DNA of 38,333 bases from an uncultured Treponema sp. (GTDB taxonomy: Bacteria; Spirochaetota; Spirochaetia; Treponematales; Treponemataceae): positions 1 through 38,333 of the forward strand of contig CAMJZA010000031.1 in the NCBI GenBank assembly GCA_946410085.1, written 5' to 3'. The notes beneath the pieces are model-generated. The model made no database searches, was not told the DNA's origin, and was given only the letters and a program-made list of their open reading frames with translations. Position numbers and translations under genes: made by a program. Of this stretch, positions 7,642 through 14,827 are shown one piece after another. Numbering within the stretch: the stretch's first letter is position 1; every line of letters begins with the position of its first letter.

Positions 7642-10327
7642 TCACGGCAGCGGTATGTAAAGAACATCTACAGAGATTTCTGTATTTAACGCAGTAAGTG
7701 CCCCCTCACCGCTCAACGTACCGGACCAAGGAAGAGTCGTATAGTCCGGTGAACCAACCGTATTACGGACTCTGTGCCAAGTTCGAGCGGTGCTTGCTCC
7801 ATCCGACAGTGCCGTTATACCGGTATCTTTAAAGGAGCATTTGCCGATACAATTGCACGAAGCAGGAATTGTCACGCTACCGGAAAGATTCGTGCATCCC
7901 CTAAATGCGTTGTGTCCTATCGTGGTAAGTCCACTGGTGGGAAGCACGATGCCTGTCAGGTAGGTCGCAAGCCCGGCTTTGCTGCCAGTGGCATAAAACG
8001 TCCCGTCACCTGTGCTTGTCAGACCGGTCGCCCCCGACAGGTCGAGCTTGATGTATACGCCCTTGTAGTTGGAATCCGTCGGGTCTCCGAGTGCCTTTGC
8101 GATAGCCTGAAGGTCCGCCATAGTTGTTGCGCCCGTAATTTTCACGGTGCAGGCTTTCGCCAGCGTGTTGGGTGCGAAGGTCGCCTTCAGGAAGTCCGCG
8201 GTGCTGCCAGAGAAGCCAATGGACCAGCCCATCACCTTGCTGTATTCGACGCCATTGTAGGTCGCCTTCACGGTGATGGTCGCTCCGGATCCTGCGGGCA
8301 CCCCCGTGCTGAGTACCGTGTTCGTGCCGCTTGTGCTGGCGGGGCTGAGCATCCCGAACGTGTCGCCCTCCCATGTGTATTCGATGTCTGAACCGGCGGG
8401 CGGGCCCTTGAGCTCGACGGTCAGGGGCACCGTGGCGCCTTCCGCGATGATGTTGCCGCTGTCGGGCAAGACGGCCGTTCCCTGCTTTACCACAAGCTCC
8501 AGTATCGTGATTTTCTTTGTTGCGGTCAGCTCCGTGCTGGTTGCAGCGATTGTCGCCTTTGCCGTGATAGTGACCGTACCCCACTTGAGCGCGGTAACGG
8601 TAGCCGGACGGCCGGTTCCCGAGGCGGTGCCGGCCGTGACGGTGGCGATGCTCGTGTCGTCGGACTCGAACGTGATGCCCACAGGGGTCAGGGCAGTCGC
8701 CGGTATACCCGCCAGCGTTGCCGTCAGCGTAATCTGGTTGGCTGTCGCCGGTGCTGCCGGGTCACTGTTGAATACAATCGTGCTGTCACCTGTCAGCGTG
8801 ATGCCCGCAACGACGACGTCAACGGTCTTTGAGGTGACGGTCGTACCGCCGTAACTGACGCCGACGGTGAAGGACGTGGGTCCTGCCGCCTTGGGCGTGA
8901 GCGTGCGCGACGCGCCGGTGCCGGAAACCGTAACTTTGTCGTCCGCGCCGGCGGCGGGCTCCCACACGTACTCAACGTCCGGCATGCCCGTTCCGGCAAG
9001 CGACGCGGTGACTGTCGTTCCGGCGGTGTCCGACGTCGTCAGGAAGAGGCCGTAATGCGCGTTAGTCGGGGTGGGGGCGGAAAGCGAAGTGCCGCCGCTC
9101 AGCACGATGTCAAAGACGTAGACGTCGATGTCCTTCGTGAGTACCCTGCCGTCGCCCAGCGTTGCCGTCACGGTGAGCGTGTACTTGCCGCCCGCGGAGG
9201 GGCTTATGCCTGCGTTCTCATTGTGCGTACCCGTACCCGTGACGCTGCCGAACGCCGGACTGGAGGGAGACCAGCTGTAGTCCGCCGTTCCGCCGTAGCA
9301 GAGGACGTCCGCAGTGAAGTTCGCGGAATCTCCCTTCTTCACGGCGAGGACATACCGGTCGCCTTCGGTCTGGAGGCCGGTGGCATTCACGGTAAGGGTC
9401 GCTGCCGTCGCGATGGTTGCCGTGGCACTGCCGGAGCTTGTGACCGTGCTGCCGGATGCGTCGGTATAGGAGACTTCCACGGAGTAAGTCCGTGTTTCGG
9501 AGTCGTTGAGAGGAACGAACGAAGCACCGAGCATCTGGCCTGCAGTGCGGGTAAGGGTTGCCCCCGTGCCGACTTCGGCACCGGTCTCGTCCTTCCAGCT
9601 GTAGCTCAAGGCGGCCCCGTCAGGGGCACCGGCCAAGTTCGTAATGCTGAAGGTGACGGAGGTGCTGTCCGGGGCAGTGTCGTTGTAAGCGATGGCGGAA
9701 GGAGATACTGCGACGGTCAGGCCGGCGGGCAGGGTCCAGTACTGGCGCACCAGCTTGACTTCCAGATTGCCCGTACCGTCAACCTTCTGGGTATTGCTGC
9801 CGCTGTAGAGGATGAAACCGTTTGCGTCCTGTACAGACAGCTCTATAGTGACCGTCTTGTTTGTCTCGACCACGGGGACTTCAAAGCTCACGGTACCGCT
9901 GGCGTCGGCAACCGCCTCGCCCGAAAAGCTGACGGCGCCCGTAATGACAAGAATGAGTTTTCCGCCTGCGGGGAGTCCCAAGTCAGCTGCGGACATAGTG
10001 ACGGTCTGCGTCTGGGAACTGTCGCCCGCCTGGGTTACCAGCTGTATGATTCTGTAGGCGTCGCCTGCGTTGGAAAGGTTCAGAAAGTCTTCTGCCGTAA
10101 ATTGTTCTGTAGCGCTGCTGCCGGAGTTAGTTACATTAGAGTTACTAGTGTTACCCCCCCCCCTCAGATCCCGGATGGTAGGTTTCGCCCATGGAGTCCA
10201 CGGAACCGCCGTTGCCGGTACATGCAATGACCGCGGTGAGGAGGAGGGCGGACAGGACTGCTGCGCAGGAGCGGGAGAAGCATGCGGGCAGGTGTAAAAC
10301 TGGTGCCATCGGCTTAATCGGGAACAT
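7642..10327 (-). CDS. Surface lipoprotein with Ig-like and BspA-LRR domains, frame-split at a poly-G tract
   Basis: The ATG at 10327 opens a lipoprotein signal (hydrophobic core AAVLSALLLTAVIA, then Cys) and a Gly/Ser linker, but this frame stops at 10151-10153 just after a run of ten G. The mature part is open in another frame from within that run down to 7642. With 9 or 12 G both would join into an 894-895 residue lipoprotein; with 10 it is off. The mature part starts with a module containing FTAEDFLNLSNAGD, continues through several beta-rich Ig-like domains including a Big_2-type segment (SDDTSIATVTAGTASG), and ends with a BspA-type LRR (NAFRGCTNL). Such domains often mediate host or matrix adhesion. 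A -10 (TGCTAGACT, 10350-10358) lies 22 nt before the ATG. Confidence 0.8.
10154..10163. repeat. Homopolymer G(10)/C(10), likely phase-variation switch
   Basis: Ten C on the plus strand, i.e. ten G in the coding strand of the lipoprotein gene. It lies about 20 codons after the lipobox cysteine, exactly where the signal-peptide frame and the mature frame must switch. Loss of one G or gain of two restores one frame. Confidence 0.85.
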
Positions 10328-10411
10328 ATGCAGCAACCTTGTATCTGGCAGTCTAGCACAGAGCAGCAAAATAGTACAGTATTAAAGACAGCTTGATTAC
10401 ACGGCGCAAAT

Positions 10412-10622
10412 CACCGTGCCGTCAGAACTGCGGCAGTGTGTCAGCAGAAGTGAGACACCGTGTCAGCATAAGTGAGACAGTGTGTCAGCATAAGTGAGAC
10501 AGTGTGTCAGCATAAGTGAGACAGTGTGCCAGCAGAAGTGAGACACAGTGTCAGCAGAAGTAAGACAGTGTGCCGTCAGAAGTTCGGCAATGTGCCGTCA
10601 GAAGTTCGGCAGTGTGTCAGAG
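10412..10622. repeat. 22-bp tandem repeat array, about 9.5 copies
   Basis: Head-to-tail 22-mers with no spacers. The internal type is CAGTGTGTCAGCATAAGTGA plus GA, exact at 10478-10499 and 10500-10521. The outer type ends GTCAGAAGTTCGG (10566-10587, 10588-10609; a relative at 10412-10433). Together they fill the gap between the divergent lipoprotein and NusG-domain genes. There are stops in all frames or no credible start, so the array is taken as non-coding. The lack of spacers rules out CRISPR. It could be a variable-number repeat or a set of binding sites. Confidence 0.9.
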
Positions 10623-10634
10623 GATGCCCCGCTC

Positions 10635-10664
10635 TTGCTGTTTTTTGCCCTTTTGCAGTATCCT
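10635..10664 (+). promoter_or_regulatory. Promoter of the NusG-domain-II gene, leaderless
   Basis: TTGCTG (10635-10640), 18 bp, TATCCT (10659-10664), then 6 nt to the ATG at 10671. No Shine-Dalgarno is present. Confidence 0.5.
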
Positions 10665-10670
10665 AAGAAA

Positions 10671-11051
10671 ATGAAACGTTCCGGCGTAAAACTGCTTGAC
10701 CTGCCCCTTTTCCTGCTCTCGCTTGCCGCCCTGCTGGCTTCCGTCCTGCTGCTCAGGCGGGGGGGCCGGGACGAAAGGCATGTCATCATCAGGACGGAAG
10801 AGGCGGAATACGTGTATCCCCTCTCAAAAGACGCGGTCTACCGGATCGAAGGTTCCCTCGGCACGAGCGAAATCGAAATCTCTGGCGGTACGGTCCGCTT
10901 TCTTGACTCCCCCTGCCCGGGCAAGACCTGCGTCATGACGGGGGCCCTTTCGGAACCGGGGCAATGGGCCGCATGCCTGCCCAACAAGGTATTCGTCCGC
11001 ATCGAAGGCTCAGACTCAGACGAAACGCTGCTGGACGCCGTCGCCCAGTAG
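10671..11051 (+). CDS. NusG domain II membrane protein
   Basis: A 126-residue protein with one N-terminal TM (about 11-28) and an extracytoplasmic NusG_II domain (PF07009 type). Diagnostic stretches are GSLGTSEIEISGG (61-73), DSPCPGKTC (79-87) and ACLPN (101-105). The cysteines C82, C87 and C102 are the conserved set. Family members are common in spirochaetes and Firmicutes, often near flavin or thiamine genes; their function is unknown. The start is the ATG at 10671, because the frame upstream runs through the 22-bp array and the promoter. A run of seven G (10759-10765) falls just after the TM. Confidence 0.85.
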   Translation: MKRSGVKLLDLPLFLLSLAALLASVLLLRRGGRDERHVIIRTEEAEYVYPLSKDAVYRIEGSLGTSEIEISGGTVRFLDSPCPGKTCVMTGALSEPGQWAACLPNKVFVRIEGSDSDETLLDAVAQ

Positions 11052-11102
11052 GGCCGGTGGCGCTGTATGCCGACGCCATCCGCCTGTGGCCCAGTAGGGC
11101 CG
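11043..11102. repeat. Direct repeat carrying the NusG-domain gene's stop codon
   Basis: GCCCAGTAGGGCCG occurs at 11043-11056, where it contains the gene's TAG, and again at 11089-11102. Its core GCCC-AGTA-GGGC is a small palindrome, and the stretch between the copies contains GGTGGCG and CGCC(A) arms. It sits between convergent genes. Confidence 0.7.
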
Positions 11103-11151
11103 CCGGCACAGGAGGGGGCTCTGCCGACAGGGACCCCGACGGTTCCGCCGG

Positions 11152-11925
11152 TCAGCTGACCCCGTTTTTCCTGATAATCCAGTAATAGGCGGTCGTTTCC
11201 CGCCGGTTGTGCAGGTTCCACTTCCACATGTCGTCCCGCTCGACCACGGTAAAGCTGTCCGCCGGAAAGAACCGGGCAAAAAAGGCATCGTACTCGGCAA
11301 TGCTCCGGTAAATCGCACTGTAGGTGCTCGTCAGTTCGTCGGAATAGGTCTCGTTCAGCGTGAGCCGTTCGGTAAAACCGACCGACTCCTTCAGGTAGGC
11401 AATGCCGCCGTCGGCAAGCAGGCTGCTGACGTTGCCCAGGCAGGCGGCGATGTCCTCATCGTTTATGTACATCATGACGCCGTTCACGAGGATGACGTCA
11501 AAGCGGGCGTCGAGCAGGTCCTGCGGCAGGACGGAACGGATGTCCTGAAAGCTCCCGCAGAAGAAGCGGCAGTTGCCGTAGGCGGCAGTGTTCTTCCGCG
11601 CCATGTCCAGCAGGCCCCGCGTATAGTCCACGCCAACGTAGACCCCTTCGGCAGTGATGGTCCCCATGACCCCTTCCGTCGCCCAGCGTGCTACCCCGCA
11701 GCCTATGTCCAGCACCCGGCTGCCTTTCCGCAGCTGCAGGAGGGGCAGGATCTTGTCCTTTTCGTAGCGGTCACGCTCCAGCGCAAGCTCGGGATGCTTG
11801 TCCTGATAGTTCACGTAGTTATACAGGTAGGGCAGCTTTTTCTCGCAGCGGCGGTCAAAGAAGCTCTTGACCTCGCTTTCGTTTATGACGATTTTCTCAC
11901 CGACGACCCTGTGCTTGTCTTCCAT
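11152..11925 (-). CDS. Class I SAM-dependent methyltransferase
   Basis: A 257-residue Rossmann methyltransferase. Motif I is VLDIGCGVAR (71-80), GVDYT follows as motif II, and FDVILVNGVMMYI is the post-I/motif IV region. An N-terminal cap of about 60 residues (INESEVKSFFDRR, then YQDKHPELALERDRYEKDKI) resembles methyltransferases of surface-glycan and small-molecule loci. The substrate is unknown. The start at 11925 is fixed by a near-consensus promoter ending 10 nt upstream. It is a single gene, divergent from gph across a 23-bp repeat block. Confidence 0.85.
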   Translation of the reverse strand: MEDKHRVVGEKIVINESEVKSFFDRRCEKKLPYLYNYVNYQDKHPELALERDRYEKDKILPLLQLRKGSRVLDIGCGVARWATEGVMGTITAEGVYVGVDYTRGLLDMARKNTAAYGNCRFFCGSFQDIRSVLPQDLLDARFDVILVNGVMMYINDEDIAACLGNVSSLLADGGIAYLKESVGFTERLTLNETYSDELTSTYSAIYRSIAEYDAFFARFFPADSFTVVERDDMWKWNLHNRRETTAYYWIIRKNGVS

Positions 11926-11935
11926 ATATATGCCG

Positions 11936-11964
11936 ATTATAGTGCATTGCAGGGCAAAGGTCAA
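11936..11964 (-). promoter_or_regulatory. Promoter of the methyltransferase, near-leaderless
   Basis: TTGACC (11959-11964), 17 bp, TATAAT (11936-11941), 10 nt to the ATG. This is the closest match to the sigma-70 consensus in the window. A TTGGGGG/CCCCCAA hairpin (11976-11992) lies just upstream. Confidence 0.75.
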
Positions 11965-12041
11965 AGGGCGTTCTTTTGGGGGTAGCCCCCAAGCCCCCCG
12001 TCGCTTTACAGGGGCAGGGACAACCGCCGCCCAACGGGCGT

Positions 12042-12133
12042 GGTTGCCTTGAAAGTTCCTTGGCGGTTGCCTTGAAAGTTCCTTGGCGGTTGCCCTGAAA
12101 GTTCCTTGGCGGTTGCCCTGACATTCCCTTTGT
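12042..12133. repeat. 23-bp tandem repeat, 3 copies plus a degenerate fourth
   Basis: Unit GGTTGCCTTGAAAGTTCCTT plus GGC at 12042-12064, 12065-12087 and 12088-12110; the last unit (12111-12133) is degenerate and supplies the TTGCCC -35 box of gph. The array lies between the divergent promoters of the methyltransferase and gph. Confidence 0.85.
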
Positions 12134-12141
12134 GCTATACT
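12113..12141 (+). promoter_or_regulatory. Promoter of gph, near-leaderless
   Basis: TTGCCC (12113-12118), 17 bp, extended TGCTATACT (-10 at 12136-12141), then 9 nt to the ATG at 12151. The -35 is inside the last 23-bp repeat unit. Confidence 0.65.
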
Positions 12142-12150
12142 CGCCGCACG

Positions 12151-12834
12151 ATGGACACGACGAACACGACAAAACAGACATACCGGGCGGTTATCTTTGA
12201 CCTTGACGGAACCCTGCTGGACACACTGGAAGACTTGACGGACAGCTGCAATCAGGCGCTCGCACGGTTCGGCTACCCCGCACATACTATTGACGAGGTA
12301 CGGCAGTTCGTGGGCAACGGACTGGGCGTCATGATGGAAAAAGCCCTGCCCGGCGGCAGGGGCAACCCCGACTACGAAAAGGCCCTCGCCGGCATGAAGG
12401 AAATCTATGCGGGCAACTACCGGAACAAGACAAAGGCCTACCCCGGCGTGCTGGAGCTGATTGAACGCCTGAAGGAGAAGGGCGTCAAGATGGCAATCGT
12501 TTCCAACAAGCCCGACGAGCAGGTGAAGGAGCTGGCAGCCCTCTACTTTACCTCCATTCCGCAGGAAGCGGCAATCGGCGAGAACGAAGCGGCCGGCGTC
12601 AGGCGCAAGCCCGCCCCCGATTCCGTCTATACCGCACTCAGGGCCCTGGGCGAAGACAGGAGCACGGCGGTCTACGTGGGCGACTCCGACGTGGACATGG
12701 CGACCGCACGGAACGCGGGCCTGCCCTGCATCAGCGTGAGCTGGGGCTTCAAGACGCGGGAATTCCTGCAGCAAAACGGCGCCTCGCCCATCGTGGACCG
12801 CGCAGAAGAAATCCTCGCCCTCCCGGGCTTCTAA
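12151..12834 (+). CDS. gph: HAD phosphatase, phosphoglycolate phosphatase-like
   Basis: A 227-residue HAD hydrolase of the Gph/PgmB subfamily. Motif I is DLDGTLLDT with the nucleophile and acid/base Asp pair, motif II is IVSNKP, motif III is the Lys in RRKPAPD, and motif IV is GDSDVDMATA. A helical cap follows motif I. Gph removes phosphate from 2-phosphoglycolate formed in DNA repair; related enzymes act on sugar phosphates, so the exact substrate is inferred. The ATG at 12151 is supported by TATACT 9 nt upstream. Confidence 0.85.
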   Translation: MDTTNTTKQTYRAVIFDLDGTLLDTLEDLTDSCNQALARFGYPAHTIDEVRQFVGNGLGVMMEKALPGGRGNPDYEKALAGMKEIYAGNYRNKTKAYPGVLELIERLKEKGVKMAIVSNKPDEQVKELAALYFTSIPQEAAIGENEAAGVRRKPAPDSVYTALRALGEDRSTAVYVGDSDVDMATARNAGLPCISVSWGFKTREFLQQNGASPIVDRAEEILALPGF

Positions 12835-12865
12835 AGCAGCCCTTCCGCACCGGGAAAGGTCCCCC

Positions 12866-12991
12866 GAGCCAGTTGCAAAAGTCGGTTACTTTTGCACTGG
12901 CTCACGAGGGCCTCATCGCACTACGTGCAATTGTGGCCCTCGCAGGTGAATTTTGACCAGTTTCAAAAGTCCGTCTGGACTTTTGAAACTG
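12866..12991. repeat. Cluster of three palindromic hairpins
   Basis: Hairpin 1 (12866-12903) pairs GAGCCAGTTGCAAAAGT with ACTTTTGCACTGGCTC with a one-base bulge. Hairpin 2 (12905-12942) has CGAGGGCC/GGCCCTCG outer arms and an inner GCAC/GTGC. Hairpin 3 (12958-12991) is a perfect 15-bp stem, CAGTTTCAAAAGTCC around GTCT. Hairpins 1 and 3 also match each other as direct repeats (16 of 18 around CCAGTTnCAAAAGTC). No U-tract follows any of them. The rest of 12835-13087 has no gene. Confidence 0.85.
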
Positions 12992-13087
12992 CCTCCCCCG
13001 TCCATCCCGTGCCGGGCCCCCTCCCTCCCCGTGCCGGACGCCCCATCCGCCCCGAAAGCGCCATAACAGGATTTTACGTCCGGACGC

Positions 13088-13116
13088 TTGCTTTTGCCCC
13101 GTCTTTTCCATATATT
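13088..13116 (+). promoter_or_regulatory. Promoter of the Gld-type ABC operon
   Basis: TTGCTT (13088-13093), 17 bp, TATATT (13111-13116), in an AT-rich stretch. The leader is about 35 nt and ends with GAGG (13146-13149) 7 nt before the ATG at 13157, so unlike several neighbours this operon has a normal ribosome binding site. Confidence 0.5.
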
Positions 13117-13156
13117 TTATAAAAAATAAACGGAACAAAACACACGAGGCTATCGT

Positions 13157-14080
13157 ATGATTGAAGTTGAGCATGTTTCCATGAACTTCGGAACCTTCCG
13201 GGCCGTGGACGACATCAGTTTTTCCATCCGGACCGGTGAAATCGTCGGCCTGCTCGGGCCGAACGGGGCCGGAAAAACCACCACAATGCGGATGATAACG
13301 GGCTTCCTGGAACCGAGCCAGGGCAGCATCAGGATAGACGGGCAGGCCGTCGGCGTTGAAACGAAACGCAAGATCGGCTACATGCCCGAATCCGCCCCCC
13401 TCTACAGCGACATGATCGTTGCCGATTACCTGGACTATGTTGCCCGGATGGACGGCGTAGACGCCCGGGAACGGGTTCCCCAGCTGGCAAAAATCTGCGG
13501 GCTGGGAGAGGTCATGCACAAGAACATCGGCGACCTTTCACGGGGCAACCGGCAGCGGGTCGGCCTTGCCCACGCCCTCATGGGAGACCCGGAAATCCTT
13601 ATTCTCGATGAACCGACGAGCGGTCTTGACCCCAATCAGGTGCAGGAAGTCCGCGAACTCATCAAGCGGATCGGCGAAACCCGCACGGTCATCGTTTCCA
13701 CCCACATTTTGAGCGAAGTAGAAAGCATCTGCAGCCGCGTCATCATCATCTCAGGCGGTAAAAAGATTGCAGACAGCCCCACCGAGGAACTGCGGAGCCA
13801 CCAGACGGACCGGGAGGAAGTGCGCCTGCTCGTCGGCAAGACGGATGCCGCCGGCCTCAAGGCGGCTCTGGAAGGCCTGAGTGCCGTCGCATCCTGTTCC
13901 GTAGCGGCGGAAGGAGACAAGGTTGCCTCAACCCTTTCGCTCGCAAAGGAAACGGACGCGCGCCCCGAAATTGCCCGGCTCATCCTTGCCAAGGGCTGGG
14001 ACCTCTACGAAATGGAAACACGCAAGAACAGCCTTGAAGACGTATTCAGGACCCTGACTGCCGGAGGAAACGAAAAATGA
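13157..14080 (+). CDS. ABC transporter ATPase, GldA-like
   Basis: A 307-residue ABC-2-type exporter ATPase. Walker A is GPNGAGKT (34-41), the signature is LSRGNRQ (127-133, a variant of LSGGQ), Walker B is LILDEP (148-153), and the H-loop is VSTHIL. A C-terminal extension follows the nucleotide-binding domain, as in GldA and NatA-type proteins. It powers the permease encoded next; the TGA overlaps the next ATG in ATGA. The four-gene order (ATPase, permease, GldG-like, DUF4340) is the Gld-type set, known from gliding motility in Bacteroidetes and also found without gliding in spirochaetes. The substrate is unknown. Confidence 0.9.
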   Translation: MIEVEHVSMNFGTFRAVDDISFSIRTGEIVGLLGPNGAGKTTTMRMITGFLEPSQGSIRIDGQAVGVETKRKIGYMPESAPLYSDMIVADYLDYVARMDGVDARERVPQLAKICGLGEVMHKNIGDLSRGNRQRVGLAHALMGDPEILILDEPTSGLDPNQVQEVRELIKRIGETRTVIVSTHILSEVESICSRVIIISGGKKIADSPTEELRSHQTDREEVRLLVGKTDAAGLKAALEGLSAVASCSVAAEGDKVASTLSLAKETDARPEIARLILAKGWDLYEMETRKNSLEDVFRTLTAGGNEK

Positions 14081-14823
14081 GTTCGACTGATACGACTGTA
14101 AAAACAAACAGCACCCGGGGATGGCAGGTGATACTCAAACGGGAGCTTGCCGCCTACTTTTCCAGCCCGATTGCCTACATCGTGGGCTGCTTCTTCCTGC
14201 TCTTTTCGGGCTTCACGCTCTTTTCCACCTTCTTTGCCATACGGCGGGCGGAACTGCGGAACTTCTTCCAGATGCTGCCGGTCATCTTCAGCCTCTTCAT
14301 TCCGGCCCTGTCGATGCGGGCATTCAGCGAGGAAAAGCGGTCCGGTTCCTTCGAAACCCTGCTGACCCTGCCGGTTTCCGTAACCGACATCGTATGCGGC
14401 AAGTACCTTGCAACGCTGGCAGCCTCCCTGCTCATGCTCCTGCCGACGCTGTTCTACATGCTGACCTGCAGCATCTTCGGTTCCCCCGACATGGGACCGA
14501 TTATCGGCGGCTACATCGGCAGCATATTCCTCTGCGCGGCGTTTACGGCAATCGGCATGTACGCCTCGTCAATGACGAAAAACCAGATCATCGCGTTCTT
14601 CGTCGCGTTCGCCATCTGCATTGTCCTTTCCGTCATCAATAATTTCGCAGTCCTGCTGCCCGGCTCGCTCGTTGGCTTCGTCAGCTTCATTTCAGCCAGC
14701 AGCCACTTTGAGTCGATTGCCCGGGGCATTGTGGACACGCGGGACATCCTCTACTTCATCTCCCTCACGGCCGTATTCCTCGTGCTGACCGTGCGGAGCA
14801 TCGAAAACGCACGGAGGGGCTAA
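14077..14823 (+). CDS. ABC-2 permease, GldF-like
   Basis: A 248-residue integral membrane protein with six hydrophobic segments, the first being YIVGCFFLLFSGFTLFSTFF. Between TM2 and TM3 is the amphipathic SMRAFSEEKRSGSFETLL, a signature of ABC-2/GldF-type permeases (EE[KR]RSGTxExLL). It should form the membrane channel with the upstream ATPase. It overlaps that gene by 4 nt and is followed after 4 nt by the GldG-like gene. Confidence 0.9.
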   Translation: MSSTDTTVKTNSTRGWQVILKRELAAYFSSPIAYIVGCFFLLFSGFTLFSTFFAIRRAELRNFFQMLPVIFSLFIPALSMRAFSEEKRSGSFETLLTLPVSVTDIVCGKYLATLAASLLMLLPTLFYMLTCSIFGSPDMGPIIGGYIGSIFLCAAFTAIGMYASSMTKNQIIAFFVAFAICIVLSVINNFAVLLPGSLVGFVSFISASSHFESIARGIVDTRDILYFISLTAVFLVLTVRSIENARRG

Positions 14824-14827
14824 TTAT

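Noticed and set aside
7642..10359. Start of the large surface protein at the upstream end of its open frame (10359)
   Set aside because: That frame's first 60 residues are Pro/Ser/Cys-rich with no signal peptide, whereas the alternative frame gives a typical lipobox signal.
10412..10622. CRISPR array
   Set aside because: Units are contiguous with no spacers and no cas genes are present.
12042..12133. CRISPR or IS end
   Set aside because: The 23-mers are contiguous, and there is no transposase or flanking target duplication.
12866..12991. Rho-independent terminators of gph
   Set aside because: The stems are strong but no U-tract follows any of them, so intrinsic termination is not supported, though Rho-dependent or RNA-processing roles remain possible.
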